A stretch of 64,000 nt of DNA from Microbacterium soli (GCF_039539005.1 NZ_BAABCP010000001.1:124001-188000), one strand, 5' to 3'; positions 18,423 to 30,621 are shown, numbered from the stretch's first letter. The notes: generated by a model not told the origin, from the sequence alone. Numbers and translations: made by a program.

Positions 18423-19310
18423 ATGCCCATCATCGCACCGGATGCGCGCGCGCTCACCGACTGGTACGGGCGATCGGCCCGCGATCTTCCGTGGCGTCGT
18501 GCGGAGTTCCATACCGTCTACGGCGCATGGGGCACGCTCGTGAGCGAGTTCATGCTGCAGCAGACGCCCGTGGCGCGGGTCATCCCGCATCTGGAGGCGT
18601 GGCTCGACCGCTGGCCGACCCCGGCCGCACAGGCCGCCGCCACTCCCGCCGAGGTCGTGCGCCAGTGGGCGAACCTCGGCTATCCGCGCAGAGCGCTGTG
18701 GCTGCACCGGGCTGCGATCGAGATCGTGGACCGCCATGGCGCGCGGGTGCCCCGCGACGTCGAATCGCTCCTCGCGCTGCCCGGCATCGGCGACTACACG
18801 GCGCGCGCCGTGGCCGTCTTCCATTACGGTGACCGGCACCCCGTGGTCGACACCAACACGCGACGTGTCATCGCGCGCGCGATGGACGGCCGCTCGCAGC
18901 CCGGCCCGCCCTCGCGACGGGATCTGCAGCGCATGACGGAGTTGCTGCCTGCGGACGACGCGGACTCGGCGCTGTTCAACGCGGCGATGATGGAGCTGGG
19001 TGCGACGGTGTGCACCGCGCGCACTCCCCGCTGCGAAGCCTGTCCGATCGCGCTGCAGTGCGGTTGGCTCGCGGCGGGACGTCCCGACACCGGCGACACG
19101 CGCCGCCGCCCGGCCCGGTACGAGGGATCCGACCGTCAGACGCGCGGTGCCGTGCTGAAAGCGCTGCGGGATGCCGCGGGGCTTGCGACGCCGATGGAGT
19201 CGGTGCTGCCGGACTGGCCGGACCGCGCACAGCGGGACCGCGCCATCGACTCGCTCATCGCGGACGGTCTCGTCGAGGCGTCGGACGGGATGCTGCGGCT
19301 CCCCGCCTGA
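18423..19310 (+). CDS. mutY: A/G-specific adenine DNA glycosylase
   Basis: The 295-residue HhH-GPD glycosylase removes adenine mispaired with 8-oxoguanine. Visible are catalytic Glu42 in EFMLQQTPV, the helix-hairpin-helix LPGIGDYTARAV, catalytic Asp143 in VVDTNTRRV, and a [4Fe-4S] ligand set C197-X6-C204-X2-C207-X5-C213. It is shorter than E. coli MutY (350 residues) and lacks a full NUDIX-like 8-oxoG recognition domain, as many actinobacterial MutY proteins do. It is the only plus-strand gene inside the minus-strand nusA-to-ribF block. Confidence 0.93.
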   Translation: MPIIAPDARALTDWYGRSARDLPWRRAEFHTVYGAWGTLVSEFMLQQTPVARVIPHLEAWLDRWPTPAAQAAATPAEVVRQWANLGYPRRALWLHRAAIEIVDRHGARVPRDVESLLALPGIGDYTARAVAVFHYGDRHPVVDTNTRRVIARAMDGRSQPGPPSRRDLQRMTELLPADDADSALFNAAMMELGATVCTARTPRCEACPIALQCGWLAAGRPDTGDTRRRPARYEGSDRQTRGAVLKALRDAAGLATPMESVLPDWPDRAQRDRAIDSLIADGLVEASDGMLRLPA

Positions 19311-19321
19311 CGCGGATCAGG

Positions 19322-19747
19322 TCAGTCGGCCGACTCGTCTCGGACGTACGGGTCCGCATCTCCCGCGTGCGTGGCGCCCTCCGCGAGTCTGGCGACCTCC
19401 GCATCCCGCTCGCGCGCCTGCCGCAGCAGGTCGGCGATGTGCCCGGCCGATTCCGGCAGCGCATCCGGGATGAACTCCAGCGTGGGCACGAGGCGCACGT
19501 TGAGCTGCCGTCCGAGCTCCTTGCGCAGCAGTCCTGTCGCAGATGTCAGCGCGGCGCCGCTGTCCGTGCGCTCCTCGTCGCTGCCCAGCACCGTGTAGAA
19601 CACGGAGGCATGCTGGAGATCCCCCGAGACCCGCACATCGGTGATGGTCACGAAACCGAGGCGCGGATCCCGCAGCCCCTTCTCCAGACGCTCGGCGAGG
19701 ATGACGCGGATGCGGTCCGCCAGCCGTGCCTGTCGTTCTCCAGCCAT
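19322..19747 (-). CDS. rbfA: Ribosome-binding factor A
   Basis: The 141-residue protein helps mature the 30S subunit (16S rRNA 5' end processing, cold adaptation). KH-like fold landmarks are RLADRIRVILAERLEKGLRDPRLGFVTITDV and the C-terminal VPTLEFIPDALPESAGHI. An acidic extension of about 25 residues follows the domain. It is encoded downstream of infB, as in most bacteria, but separated from truB by the opposite-strand mutY. Confidence 0.95.
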   Translation of the reverse strand: MAGERQARLADRIRVILAERLEKGLRDPRLGFVTITDVRVSGDLQHASVFYTVLGSDEERTDSGAALTSATGLLRKELGRQLNVRLVPTLEFIPDALPESAGHIADLLRQARERDAEVARLAEGATHAGDADPYVRDESAD

Positions 19748-19794
19748 GTTCCTCTTCCTCTACCTTCCGAACGGCTTCCGAGTGCGACCGTGAA

Positions 19795-19863
19795 GGCGGC
19801 TGCCTCCCCTTCGCGAGCGCGGGGCGCGTGCCGTGCGCCGCGAGGGAAGGGAAGACAGCCGCC
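19795..19863 (-). terminator. Long stem-loop between infB and rbfA
   Basis: Outer arms 19795-19802 and 19856-19863 pair over 8 bp. Inner CCTTCGCG/CGCGAGGG segments can pair further with one mismatch. It lies 18 nt after the infB stop and could terminate or attenuate read-through into rbfA. Confidence 0.5.
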
Positions 19864-19881
19864 GAAGCAGCGACCGGAGAG

Positions 19882-22632
<2,751 letters not shown>

Positions 22633-22700
22633 AATTCTCCTGTCAGGGTCGATCCGCCCCGGCAGGGCGGACCTCTAGTCGCGGACGGGTCTCATCTCGA

Positions 22701-22740
22701 GCCGTTCACTTTGTTTCCATAGCCGTTCAGCCTTTGTTTC
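22701..22740 (-). repeat. Imperfect direct repeat at the ylxR 3' end
   Basis: On the minus strand GAAACAAA plus TGAACGGCT occurs twice, separated by ATG; the copies differ by two bases. The first copy contains the ylxR stop codon, the second lies in the gap before infB. It looks like a short slippage duplication. Confidence 0.6.
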
Positions 22741-22999
22741 GGTGGAAGTACCGTTCGGTGGTCTGCGCGTCCTCCGCCTCGGGGAACCCGATGGACGTCG
22801 GAACGCGAAGTGCACGTGCGAAGGCCCGGTGCCTGATGGCTGCTTCCAGACATTCAGATGTCGGATGCAGCCACGCACCCCTCCCCGGCAACGCGGCTCG
22901 CTCGTCGATGACGAGTTCACCGTGATGCTGGACCACCCTGACCAGGGCGGATCGAGAGGCACGACCGCGGCATCCGACACACGTTCGTACAGGTTCCAT
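22727..22999 (-). CDS. ylxR: YlxR family RNA-binding protein (DUF448)
   Basis: The 90-residue basic protein starts [21 protein letters not shown] and contains [17 protein letters not shown], the two conserved YlxR blocks that form a nucleic-acid-binding surface. It is always found between nusA and infB, as here. Bacillus YlxR is described as a nucleoid-associated or RNA-binding regulator, and the role in actinobacteria is unclear. The ATG at 22999 has GAGGTG upstream; the longer open frame is dismissed because the family begins at this Met. Confidence 0.92.
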   Translation of the reverse strand: MEPVRTCVGCRGRASRSALVRVVQHHGELVIDERAALPGRGAWLHPTSECLEAAIRHRAFARALRVPTSIGFPEAEDAQTTERYFHRNKG

Positions 23000-23067
23000 G
23001 TTACACCTCGCGGTGAGAAGCCGAGCCCGGCGCATGACCGTGCGCCGGTTGGACGGGTTCGTGCCCG

Positions 23068-24057
23068 TCACTCCTCCGACATCACGCTGTCCGGTTGGAT
23101 GTCGATCTTGGCGCCGGTCAGCTTGGCTGCCAACCGGGCGTTCTGCCCCTCCTTGCCGATCGCGAGGGAGAGCTGATAATCGGGGACGAGAGCGCGGACG
23201 GCTTTGAGCCCCGCATCCAGCACGAAGGCGGAGGTGACCTTCGCGGGCGACAGCGCATTGGCGACGAAGGTCGCCAGGTCGGGGTGATGGTCGACGATGT
23301 CGATCTTCTCCCCGGACAGCTCCTCCGTCACGGCACGCACACGGCGGCCCATCTCGCCGATGCACGCGCCCTTGGCATTGACGGAGGCGTCGTTGGCCCG
23401 CACCGCGATCTTCGTGCGGTGGCCGGCCTCGCGAGCGAGGGAGACGATCTCGACCAGCCCGGCCGCGATCTCCGGAACCTCGAGCGCGAACAGCTTGCGG
23501 ACCAGCCCCGGGTGGGTGCGCGACACCGTGATCTGCGGACCCTTGAGGCCCTTGGCGACACTGGTCACGTACACGCGGAGGCGGGTGCCGTGCGCGTACT
23601 CCTCGCCGGGAACCTGCTCCTCCGGCGGCAGGATGGCCTCGACGGATCCGAGGTCGACATGGATCATCCGCGGGTTGGGGCCCTGCTGGATGACCCCCGC
23701 GACGATGTCGCCCTCCTTGCCGCGGAACTCGCCGAGCACGGCCTCGTCGGCGATGTCACGCAGCCGCTGACCGATGACCTGCTTGGCGGCGTACGCGGCG
23801 ATGCGGCCGAAGTCGTCCGGCGTGGTCTCCTCCTCGCCGATGACGGCTCCCTCGTCATCGTGCACCGGCTGGAGCACCGCGACATGACCGGTCTTCCGGT
23901 CCAGCTCGACACGCACACCCGGGGGGACCGCGCCGTCCTCGGAGACGTGCTTGCCGTAGGCGGTGAGGATGGCCTGCTCGATGATCGACACGAGCTCGTC
24001 GAAGGGGATCGCCTTCTCCTTCTCGATCCCTCGCAGCAGTCCGAGTTCGATTTCCAT
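23068..24057 (-). CDS. nusA: Transcription termination/antitermination factor NusA
   Basis: The 329-residue protein binds RNA polymerase and modulates pausing, termination and antitermination. The order is the N-terminal polymerase-binding domain ([21 protein letters not shown]), S1 domain ([26 protein letters not shown]), KH1 ([24 protein letters not shown]) and KH2 ([23 protein letters not shown]). It lacks the C-terminal acidic repeats of E. coli NusA, as is normal in actinobacteria. A GGAGA ribosome binding site precedes the ATG. rimP, the usual upstream partner, is not present here. Confidence 0.97.
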   Translation of the reverse strand: MEIELGLLRGIEKEKAIPFDELVSIIEQAILTAYGKHVSEDGAVPPGVRVELDRKTGHVAVLQPVHDDEGAVIGEEETTPDDFGRIAAYAAKQVIGQRLRDIADEAVLGEFRGKEGDIVAGVIQQGPNPRMIHVDLGSVEAILPPEEQVPGEEYAHGTRLRVYVTSVAKGLKGPQITVSRTHPGLVRKLFALEVPEIAAGLVEIVSLAREAGHRTKIAVRANDASVNAKGACIGEMGRRVRAVTEELSGEKIDIVDHHPDLATFVANALSPAKVTSAFVLDAGLKAVRALVPDYQLSLAIGKEGQNARLAAKLTGAKIDIQPDSVMSEE

Positions 24058-24082
24058 CAGCGGTCTCCTCTATTCAGCTCTC

Positions 24083-24105
24083 CCCGTGGACAGCATCTCC
24101 ACGGG
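24083..24105 (-). other. Small stem-loop upstream of nusA
   Basis: An 8-bp stem (24083-24090 with 24098-24105) with a 7-nt loop lies 26 nt before nusA. It could terminate the upstream membrane-protein gene or form a leader structure of nusA. The rest of the 133-nt gap shows nothing clear. Confidence 0.4.
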
Positions 24106-24190
24106 CATCCGTCCAGAATAGCCGAAACGGAGACGAGGATCCGATGCCCGACTCAACCGTCGAGCACCGGATCCGCCGCCGACGCCCCGC

Positions 24191-24916
24191 TCACCCCAGG
24201 CGCGCCCACTGGGTCTGCGGCATGCGCAGCGCCCGAACGCACAGCACGACGCATCCGGCGATCTGCAGCGCTCCCCCGCCGACCGCGAACCACTCCCCTC
24301 CGCCCGCGATGTTGATGATGTGGCCGAGCGTCCAGCACATGATCAGCGCCCCCGCCCACCACGGCACACCGACCTTGCGCCCGCCCAGCACGACGGCGAG
24401 CCCGAACAGCAGCGTGCCGATCAGGTTGCCGATCAGGAACAGCACGAAGAAGGGCATCGGCGCGGCCTGCCACGGGGAGCTCTCGACCACGGAGGCGACC
24501 TCAGGAACGCTTGTCGCGAAGGTCACGGTGTCGAAGTTGGTGAATGAGATGCCGAGGTAGCTGATGTACCCGACGAGCATGAGCACGACGGCCGTCAGGC
24601 CCAGGCGCGGCCTCGCCGGTCGCACGATCCGCAGCGCCGTCAGCAGCCCCGGGATCAGGAGCAGCCCGCCCACGATGACCAGGAACGTGCACACGACCAG
24701 CGGCGTCGGATACGCCGCGTACAGCGCATAGGCCTGGGGAAGGTCCTCCGTGTCCGTCAGCCCGGATTCCGTCGACACCCACGCGTAGATCACGTTGCAG
24801 ACCAGGTGGCACACGAACCCCAGGGGAAGCGCGATCGCGCCCGCCGCCCGGCGGAATCCCGTCGTCGGGTCGGCTGCTCGCACCTGCACGTTCTCCGACA
24901 TCGTCATCGTGTTCAT
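24191..24916 (-). CDS. Polytopic membrane protein of unknown function
   Basis: The 241-residue protein has six to seven hydrophobic helices and a short polar N-terminus (MNTMTMSENVQVRAADPTTG). I do not recognise the family with certainty; the layout resembles DUF4386-type integral membrane proteins. A strong GGAGGA ribosome binding site 5 nt before the ATG at 24916 fixes the start. It occupies the place where rimP is normally found and is divergent from a two-component system, which suggests it could be that system's target. Inference only. Confidence 0.75.
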   Translation of the reverse strand: MNTMTMSENVQVRAADPTTGFRRAAGAIALPLGFVCHLVCNVIYAWVSTESGLTDTEDLPQAYALYAAYPTPLVVCTFLVIVGGLLLIPGLLTALRIVRPARPRLGLTAVVLMLVGYISYLGISFTNFDTVTFATSVPEVASVVESSPWQAAPMPFFVLFLIGNLIGTLLFGLAVVLGGRKVGVPWWAGALIMCWTLGHIINIAGGGEWFAVGGGALQIAGCVVLCVRALRMPQTQWARLG

Positions 24917-24994
24917 GGTTCCTCCTCGCTCCTCGCGGCCGTAGGTCGGCCCTGCTCCGACACTGCCCGGCGACGCGGGCCGCTGTGATCGGGG

Positions 24995-25024
24995 GTGCCA
25001 CCGGAGAACACCGCGTACTGGCAC
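24995..25024. promoter_or_regulatory. Inverted repeat GTGCCA-N18-TGGCAC in a divergent promoter region
   Basis: Two 6-nt half-sites in opposite orientation lie in the 146-nt gap between the membrane protein and the sensor kinase, upstream of the kinase -10 box. This is a candidate site for the adjacent LuxR-type response regulator, by position only. Confidence 0.25.
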
Positions 25025-25050
25025 GGATGCCCGAAGCGCGCGGCGCACCC

Positions 25051-25056
25051 TAAAGT
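25051..25056 (+). promoter_or_regulatory. -10 box (TAAAGT) for the sensor kinase gene, leaderless
   Basis: The last T (25056) is 7 nt before the ATG at 25063. Confidence 0.55.
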
Positions 25057-25062
25057 GCTGTC

Positions 25063-26976
25063 ATGGAGGCGATCTCGACCCTGCCCCCCGCACGCACAGG
25101 CGCTGCGGGGGCATGGCGGTGGGTGTGCGTCGCCGTGTGCGCGGCCACGGCGCTGGCGGCCTGCCTGCTGTGGTCTCTCAGCGGCTCCGCCCTGAACGAT
25201 GTGCGGCAGGTCGTGGCCGTCGGCGTCATCGCGGCCGTGCTGATCGCCCTGGCCCTGATCGCTCAGTCGGCCGCCCCGCACGACCCGTCGGGTGCGCTCA
25301 TCGCCGTCCAGGCACTCGTCGTGGTCCTGACGAACTCGACCGTCCTTCCTCCGGCGCTCGACGGAGCGTGGATGCTGCTGTACGCACCCGTCGCACTCCT
25401 GCTCGTGCTCGTCCCCAGCGGTCGTGCGGCTTCGAGGCGCTGGGGGCTCGCGGGCTGGGCGCTGGTCGCGGTCTGCGCGGCGTTCAATCTCCTGTTCCTG
25501 GCCAGGGCGACCCTGCCCTTCGCGGCGGATCTGCCCGACGCTCTCGGCGTGGCGCTGCTGCCGCTCTTCCTCGGCCTGCTCATCACCTGCGCTCTCGCGC
25601 CGATCGCCCGCTACCGACACGCCGACGCGGAGGCCCGACTCCGGCTGCGCTGGGTGCTGGTCGCGGGCCTGTCTCTCCCGCTCACGCTGCTGCTGTGCTG
25701 GACGAGCTACCTCGTCATCGGCGGCCCCGATCTCGTCGTGATCGGTCTGGGCGTCATGCTGCTGGCCATTCCCGCGGGGATCACCGTCGCCCTGGCACGA
25801 CCGCGGCTGTTCGACGTCGACCGGGCGGCACTGGCGACGATCACCGCGACGGTGCTCGCGACGGGAGTGCTCGCCGCACTGTCGACGGCGGGGATCATCG
25901 CCGGGTCGGCGCTGGTGGACTGGTCGCCGCCCGCGGCCCTGACGGCGACGGCCGTCGCGACGCTGTCAGCCGTCGCGACGTACCCGTTCCTGCGGGGCGT
26001 GTTCGAACGGATGCTGTACCCCGAGCGCGCCCGTGCGCTCAGAGCGCTGCATGCGCTGTCCGCGCGCGTCGACCAGGACGGCCACGCACCCGAAGCCGTC
26101 GAGCAGGTTCTCAGGGATGCGCTGCGAGACCCCGGCCTGGTGATCGGCTATCGGATGCCGGGCATGCCGGGGCTGCGCCGACTGGACGGCACCGAGGTCG
26201 TCGCAGGGGACGATGCGGTGCCGGTGCGGGTTCGAGGCGAGGAGGCCGGCGCGATCATCCCCTCCCCGCAGGCCCCTGCGCGCCTCGGCGCAGACGTCGT
26301 GCACGCGGCGGGGCCTCTCATCGATGCGGCGCGTTCGCGCGCCCAGCTCTCCCGCGCCAATGCGGAGGTCGAGGCGTCTCGGGCGCGGATGCTCCGGGTC
26401 GGCTACGAGGCGCAGCGCCGACTCGAGCGCGACCTGCACGACGGCACCCAGCAGAGGCTGGTGGCGGTGGGGATGCGGCTGCGCGTGCTGCAGCGCGCCG
26501 CCGTGCACGACCCCACGGTCGCCGCCGCACTGGACACCGCCGTCGCGGAGCTGTCCACGGCCATCGCCGAGCTCCGCCGCATCGCGCACGGAGTGCGACC
26601 CAGTGCCCTGGACGACGGGTTGGCCGCGGCGCTCGGCCACCTGGGTCGCAGCACGGACCCCTCGATCGAGCTGGACATCCACGCCGAGGGCGTGCCGGAT
26701 GCCGTGGCGACCACCGCGTACTTCATCATCAGCGAAGCCGTCGCCAACGCTCTGCGCCATGCGGAGGCCGACGCGGTGTCCGTGAGCGTCCGCGTCGACC
26801 GGGGCCTGCTCCGGATCAGGATCCGCGACGACGGCCGCGGCGGCGCGCATCCGCATCCCACGGGCGGGCTGACCGGACTGGCCGACCGCGCGGCCGCGCA
26901 CGGAGGCTCGCTGGACGTGCATTCTCCACCCGGCGGAGGGACGCGCATCGAGGCGGTGCTGCCATGCGAGTCGTGA
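25063..26976 (+). CDS. Sensor histidine kinase, NarL/DesK type
   Basis: The 637-residue protein has an N-terminal half with eight or more transmembrane helices (to about residue 320) and little extracellular domain. Then come a linker, a HisKA_3 dimerisation helix with the phospho-acceptor His459 in ERDLHDGTQQRLVAVG, and an HATPase_c domain (SEAVANALRHAEA, IRDDGRGGA, GLTGLADRAAAHGG). The lack of an extracellular sensor suggests it detects a membrane or envelope signal. The response regulator gene overlaps its 3' end by 13 nt. A TAAAGT box supports a leaderless start. Confidence 0.9.
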   Translation: MEAISTLPPARTGAAGAWRWVCVAVCAATALAACLLWSLSGSALNDVRQVVAVGVIAAVLIALALIAQSAAPHDPSGALIAVQALVVVLTNSTVLPPALDGAWMLLYAPVALLLVLVPSGRAASRRWGLAGWALVAVCAAFNLLFLARATLPFAADLPDALGVALLPLFLGLLITCALAPIARYRHADAEARLRLRWVLVAGLSLPLTLLLCWTSYLVIGGPDLVVIGLGVMLLAIPAGITVALARPRLFDVDRAALATITATVLATGVLAALSTAGIIAGSALVDWSPPAALTATAVATLSAVATYPFLRGVFERMLYPERARALRALHALSARVDQDGHAPEAVEQVLRDALRDPGLVIGYRMPGMPGLRRLDGTEVVAGDDAVPVRVRGEEAGAIIPSPQAPARLGADVVHAAGPLIDAARSRAQLSRANAEVEASRARMLRVGYEAQRRLERDLHDGTQQRLVAVGMRLRVLQRAAVHDPTVAAALDTAVAELSTAIAELRRIAHGVRPSALDDGLAAALGHLGRSTDPSIELDIHAEGVPDAVATTAYFIISEAVANALRHAEADAVSVSVRVDRGLLRIRIRDDGRGGAHPHPTGGLTGLADRAAAHGGSLDVHSPPGGGTRIEAVLPCES

Positions 26977-27602
26977 TCGGCGAGGACTCGACACTGTTCC
27001 GGGAGGGCCTGGCCGCGCTGCTGACCAGCGCGGGCCACACGGTCCTGGGTCTCGCGCCCACCGCGCCGGTCGCCGTCGCCCAGGTACGCGCGCACCGGCC
27101 GGATGTCGTCATCCTGGACATCCGGATGCCGTCGGATGACGAGGGGATCGCGGCGGCGCTGGAGATCCGCGCGGACACCCCCACCCCGGTCATGCTGCTG
27201 TCCCAGCACATCGAGACGCGCCGCACGGTGGAGCTCGTCGCGGACGGCGCCATCGGCTACCTGCTCAAGGACCGTGTGCTGGACGTCGATGAGTTCCTCA
27301 CCGCGCTGGAGAGAGTCGCCGGCGGCGGCACCGCGCTCGACCCGGACGTCGTGACGCGACTGCTGGGGGCGGCCCGCGCCGACGCGCCGGTCGATGCGCT
27401 CACCCCGCGCGAGCTCGAAGTCCTCGCACGCATGGCCGAGGGATGGTCGAACGCGGCGATCGGCTCACGGCTGTTCCTCTCCGAACGCACGGTGGAGACC
27501 CACATCGGCTCCATCTTCGCCAAACTCGGTCTTCCCGAGTCCCCGGATCAGAACCGTCGCGTCCAGGCCATCCTCGCGTACCTCGAGGCCACGACGGCCT
27601 GA
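26964..27602 (+). CDS. LuxR/NarL-family response regulator
   Basis: The 212-residue protein has a receiver domain with phospho-acceptor Asp52 in DVVILDIRMP, conserved Lys in YLLKDRV, and a C-terminal helix-turn-helix (LTPRELEVLARMAEGWSNAAIGSRLFLSERTVETHI). The ATG at 26964 lies inside the 3' end of the kinase gene, a 13-nt overlap that implies coupling. The longer open frame through the kinase is a shadow. Likely targets are its own operon and the divergent membrane gene; this is inference. Confidence 0.92.
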   Translation: MRVVIGEDSTLFREGLAALLTSAGHTVLGLAPTAPVAVAQVRAHRPDVVILDIRMPSDDEGIAAALEIRADTPTPVMLLSQHIETRRTVELVADGAIGYLLKDRVLDVDEFLTALERVAGGGTALDPDVVTRLLGAARADAPVDALTPRELEVLARMAEGWSNAAIGSRLFLSERTVETHIGSIFAKLGLPESPDQNRRVQAILAYLEATTA

Positions 27603-27626
27603 TCGCGTGTCGAGGCCGCCGCGATG

Positions 27627-27659
27627 CGCGGGCCGCCGTGCCGCGTACCGCAGCCCGCG
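27627..27659. terminator. Weak stem-loop between convergent genes
   Basis: A 7-bp GC stem (27627-27633 with 27653-27659) with a 19-nt loop lies between the response regulator and the LOG-family gene. Confidence 0.35.
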
Positions 27660-27662
27660 GGA

Positions 27663-28697
27663 TCAGCCCGCGGAGGGGAGGTCGTCGATGGCCCTGATGA
27701 GTTCGTACAGCGACCCGACCGCACGCTGGTCGAGCTCGAGCACCAGACGGGGCAGCTCCACGGCATCCCCGTCCGCGCGCTCCACGCCCAGAGGTTCGGT
27801 CCGCTCGATGCGGCCCTCCGCGCACATCCCGCCGAACCGCTCGTTGAGGTTCTCGACATCCGCATCCGTCGGCTCGTGCACGAGCCGCAGCACGAGCCGG
27901 TCTCCCACCCAGCGCAGTGAGTCGTAGTTCCGCCAGAAGCCCGTGATGTCCGCCACGGCCTCCTGCACGGAGTCCGTGATGAGCACCCGGTCGAGATCCT
28001 GCGGCGAGATCACGCCCGCCGGTACGAGATGGTCGTCGACGAACGTCTTCAGCCCGTTCCAGAACGTGCCGCCGGGTTCGTCCAGCAGCACGATGGGCAT
28101 GGGCTCGGCCTTACCGGTCTGCTGCAGGGTCAGCAACTCGAACATCTCGTCCATGGTGCCGAAGCCGCCGGGCAGGCACACGAAGCCGCGGGACTCCTTC
28201 ATGAGCATGAGCTTGCGGGTGAAGAAGTACTTCATCGAGACGACCCGATCGTCCTGGGCGACGACCTCGTTCGCGTGCTCCTCGAACGGCAGCCGGATCG
28301 ACACGCCCAGCGACATCTTCGATCCCGCGCCCTCGGCGGCTGCCTGCATGATGCCCGGTCCCGCTCCGGTGACCACCATCCATCCGTCCCCGGCGAGCTC
28401 CGTCGCCACATCGCGCGCCTGGACGTAGAGCGGATCGTCCTGCAGCGTGCGCGCCGATCCGAAGACCGTCACCTTGGGGACGGTGTGGAACGGCTGGAAC
28501 AGGCGGAAGGCCTCGTGCATCTCGCTGAGCGCGGCCGAGGCGATCTTCAGATCGAGGCGATCCGTGTGCTCCGTCCCGAGCAGCAGCGCCGTCTGCAGCA
28601 TCCGCGAGATCAGTGTGCGATCGGTGTGGATGCCCGCCCGGTCCAGGAGTGCCGTCAGCTCACGGCGGAGGTCGTCGTCCAATGTCGCATCGGTCAT
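27663..28697 (-). CDS. LOG family protein (TIGR00730-type)
   Basis: The 344-residue protein has the lysine-decarboxylase-like Rossmann fold: VTVFGSARTLQDDPLYVQA, VVTGAGPGIMQAAAEGA and the PGGFGTMDEMFE signature (about residues 178-189). Related enzymes release free cytokinin bases by hydrolysing their ribotides, or act as purine-nucleotide phosphoribohydrolases. This is the longer form, with about 80 extra residues at each end, so the exact substrate is unsure. A CAGGCT box ends 7 nt before the ATG. It lies downstream of proS but with its own promoter. Confidence 0.85.
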   Translation of the reverse strand: MTDATLDDDLRRELTALLDRAGIHTDRTLISRMLQTALLLGTEHTDRLDLKIASAALSEMHEAFRLFQPFHTVPKVTVFGSARTLQDDPLYVQARDVATELAGDGWMVVTGAGPGIMQAAAEGAGSKMSLGVSIRLPFEEHANEVVAQDDRVVSMKYFFTRKLMLMKESRGFVCLPGGFGTMDEMFELLTLQQTGKAEPMPIVLLDEPGGTFWNGLKTFVDDHLVPAGVISPQDLDRVLITDSVQEAVADITGFWRNYDSLRWVGDRLVLRLVHEPTDADVENLNERFGGMCAEGRIERTEPLGVERADGDAVELPRLVLELDQRAVGSLYELIRAIDDLPSAG

Positions 28698-28703
28698 GCT
28701 CTC

Positions 28704-28709
28704 AGCCTG
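28704..28709 (-). promoter_or_regulatory. -10 box (CAGGCT) for the LOG-family gene, leaderless
   Basis: The last T (28704) is 7 nt before the ATG at 28697. It is the only member of the set that starts with C instead of T. Confidence 0.4.
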
Positions 28710-28748
28710 TCACAGCGCGGGGCGGACAGACGCGCGCACGCCGGGGCG

Positions 28749-30503
28749 TCAGCGCGTCAGACGTGCGACGGCATCCGCGACGGAAACCGTCTCCCGCTCC
28801 CCTGTGCGGCGGTCCCACAGCTCGACCTGTCCGTCTGCCGCGCCGCGTCCGACGACGACGATCTTCGGCACGCCGACGAGCTCGGCATCGCCGAACTTCA
28901 CGCCGGGCGACACCTTCACGCGGTCGTCGTAGAGCACGTCCAGCCGGGCGGCCTCCAGCTGCCCCGCGATGTCGTCGGCGACGTCGAAGGCGACCTGGTC
29001 GCGCCCGGCGGCGACGACCTGCACATCGAACGGCGCGACCGAGGCCGGCCAGATCAGGCCCTTCTCGTCGTTGTTCAGCTCGGCGATGATCGCGAGGATG
29101 CGGGTGACGCCGATGCCGTAGGACCCCATGGTGACCGTGACGAGCTTGCCGTTGCGGTCGAGCACCTTCAGCCCCAGCGCCTCGGCGTACTTGCGTCCGA
29201 GCTGGAAGACATGCCCGATCTCCATGCCGCGCGCGAGGGTGACGGGGCCGGAGCCGTCGGGCGCCGGGTCGCCCTCGTGCACGCTCGCGACCTCGACGGT
29301 GCCGTCGGCGACGAAGTCCCGCCCGGCGACGACATCGTGCACATGCTTCTCATCGATGTTCGCGCCGGTGATCCAGCGGGTTCCATCGGCGACGCGGGGA
29401 TCGACGAGGTAGCGGATGCCGGTGGCGGACCGCTCGCCGAGGACCTGTCCGTTCTCGGACCAGGGCCCGATGTACCCGCGGACGAGCAGCGGATGCGCGG
29501 CGAAATCGGCATCCGTCGCCGGCTCGACCTCCGCCGGGGCGAAGGCGACCTCGGCGCGCTTCATGTCCACCTCGCGGTCGCCGGGGATGCCCACGACGAC
29601 CAGTTCCCGGGTCCCGTCGAGGTTGCGCAGCGCGAGGACGACGTTCTTGAGGGTGTCGGCAGCGGTGTAGTCGCCGTCGAGGACGGCGTTGCTGTGCGCG
29701 ACGAGCGTCTCGATCGTGGGGGTGTTCGGCGAGTCGAAGATCGTCGCGGCCGCCGTGCCTTCCCATCCGACCGGCTCGGGCGCCGTGGTGGTGTACGCTT
29801 CGACGTTCGCGGCGTAGCCGCCGGCACTGCGCACGAAGGTGTCCTCGCCGACGGGCGTGGGATGCAGGAACTCCTCGCTGCGCGAACCGCCCATCGCCCC
29901 GGCATCGGCCTGCACGATGGCGTACTCCAGCCCCAGACGCCGGAAGATGCGCTCGTACGCCTCGCGCTGCGCCATGTAGCTGGCGTCCAGTCCGGCGTCG
30001 TCGACGTCGAAGGAGTATGCGTCCTTCATGGTGAACTCGCGTCCGCGCAACAGCCCGGCACGGGGCCTGGCCTCGTCACGGTACTTGTCCTGGATCTGGT
30101 AGATCGTCAGCGGGAGGTCCTTGTACGAGGAGTACAGGTCTTTCACGAGCAGCGTGAAGGCCTCCTCGTGGGTGGGAGCCAGCAGGTAGTCGCCGCCCTT
30201 GCGGTCTTGAAGGCGGAACAGCAGATCGCCGTACTCGTCCCAGCGGCCGGTCTCCTCATACGCCTCTCGTGGCATGAGCGCGGGAAAATGAACCTCCTGG
30301 GCTCCGGCGGCGGCCATCTCCTCCCGGATGACGGTCTCGATCTTCGACTTCACACGCAGCCCCAGCGGGAGCCACGCGAAGATGCCCGCGGCCTGCGGGC
30401 GGATGTACCCGGCACGGATCAGCAGCCTGTGGCTGGCGACCTCGGCACCTGCCGGATCTTCACGGAGCGTGCGGAGGAAGAAGTTCGATAGACGAGTGAC
30501 CAC
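28749..30503 (-). CDS. proS: Prolyl-tRNA synthetase
   Basis: The 584-residue class II synthetase shows motif 1 ([19 protein letters not shown]), motif 2 ([25 protein letters not shown]), an inserted YbaK-like editing domain (about residues 230-400), motif 3 ([13 protein letters not shown]) and an anticodon-binding domain. It is the bacterial-type ProRS. The GTG start at 30503 is decided by a TACAAT box ending 7 nt upstream. It is divergent from the RNB ribonuclease gene. Confidence 0.96.
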   Translation of the reverse strand: MVTRLSNFFLRTLREDPAGAEVASHRLLIRAGYIRPQAAGIFAWLPLGLRVKSKIETVIREEMAAAGAQEVHFPALMPREAYEETGRWDEYGDLLFRLQDRKGGDYLLAPTHEEAFTLLVKDLYSSYKDLPLTIYQIQDKYRDEARPRAGLLRGREFTMKDAYSFDVDDAGLDASYMAQREAYERIFRRLGLEYAIVQADAGAMGGSRSEEFLHPTPVGEDTFVRSAGGYAANVEAYTTTAPEPVGWEGTAAATIFDSPNTPTIETLVAHSNAVLDGDYTAADTLKNVVLALRNLDGTRELVVVGIPGDREVDMKRAEVAFAPAEVEPATDADFAAHPLLVRGYIGPWSENGQVLGERSATGIRYLVDPRVADGTRWITGANIDEKHVHDVVAGRDFVADGTVEVASVHEGDPAPDGSGPVTLARGMEIGHVFQLGRKYAEALGLKVLDRNGKLVTVTMGSYGIGVTRILAIIAELNNDEKGLIWPASVAPFDVQVVAAGRDQVAFDVADDIAGQLEAARLDVLYDDRVKVSPGVKFGDAELVGVPKIVVVGRGAADGQVELWDRRTGERETVSVADAVARLTR

Positions 30504-30509
30504 GAGTCG

Positions 30510-30515
30510 ATTGTA
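30510..30515 (-). promoter_or_regulatory. -10 box (TACAAT) for proS, leaderless
   Basis: The last T (30510) is 7 nt before the GTG at 30503. It is the closest to the classical sigma-A consensus among these boxes. Confidence 0.6.
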
Positions 30516-30621
30516 CTGATCGCGATCGTCGCACCCTCGCCGGTGTCAGACCGTCGGGCGCTCCCGGAGCGACGGCCGGCGACGCGCGACGTCCTGCACT
30601 CTGGGCCACGGCGCTCCAGCA

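Noticed and set aside
25113..27602. An 829-codon frame continuous with the response regulator
   Set aside because: Only the last 212 codons are a real protein; the rest is the shifted frame of the sensor kinase.
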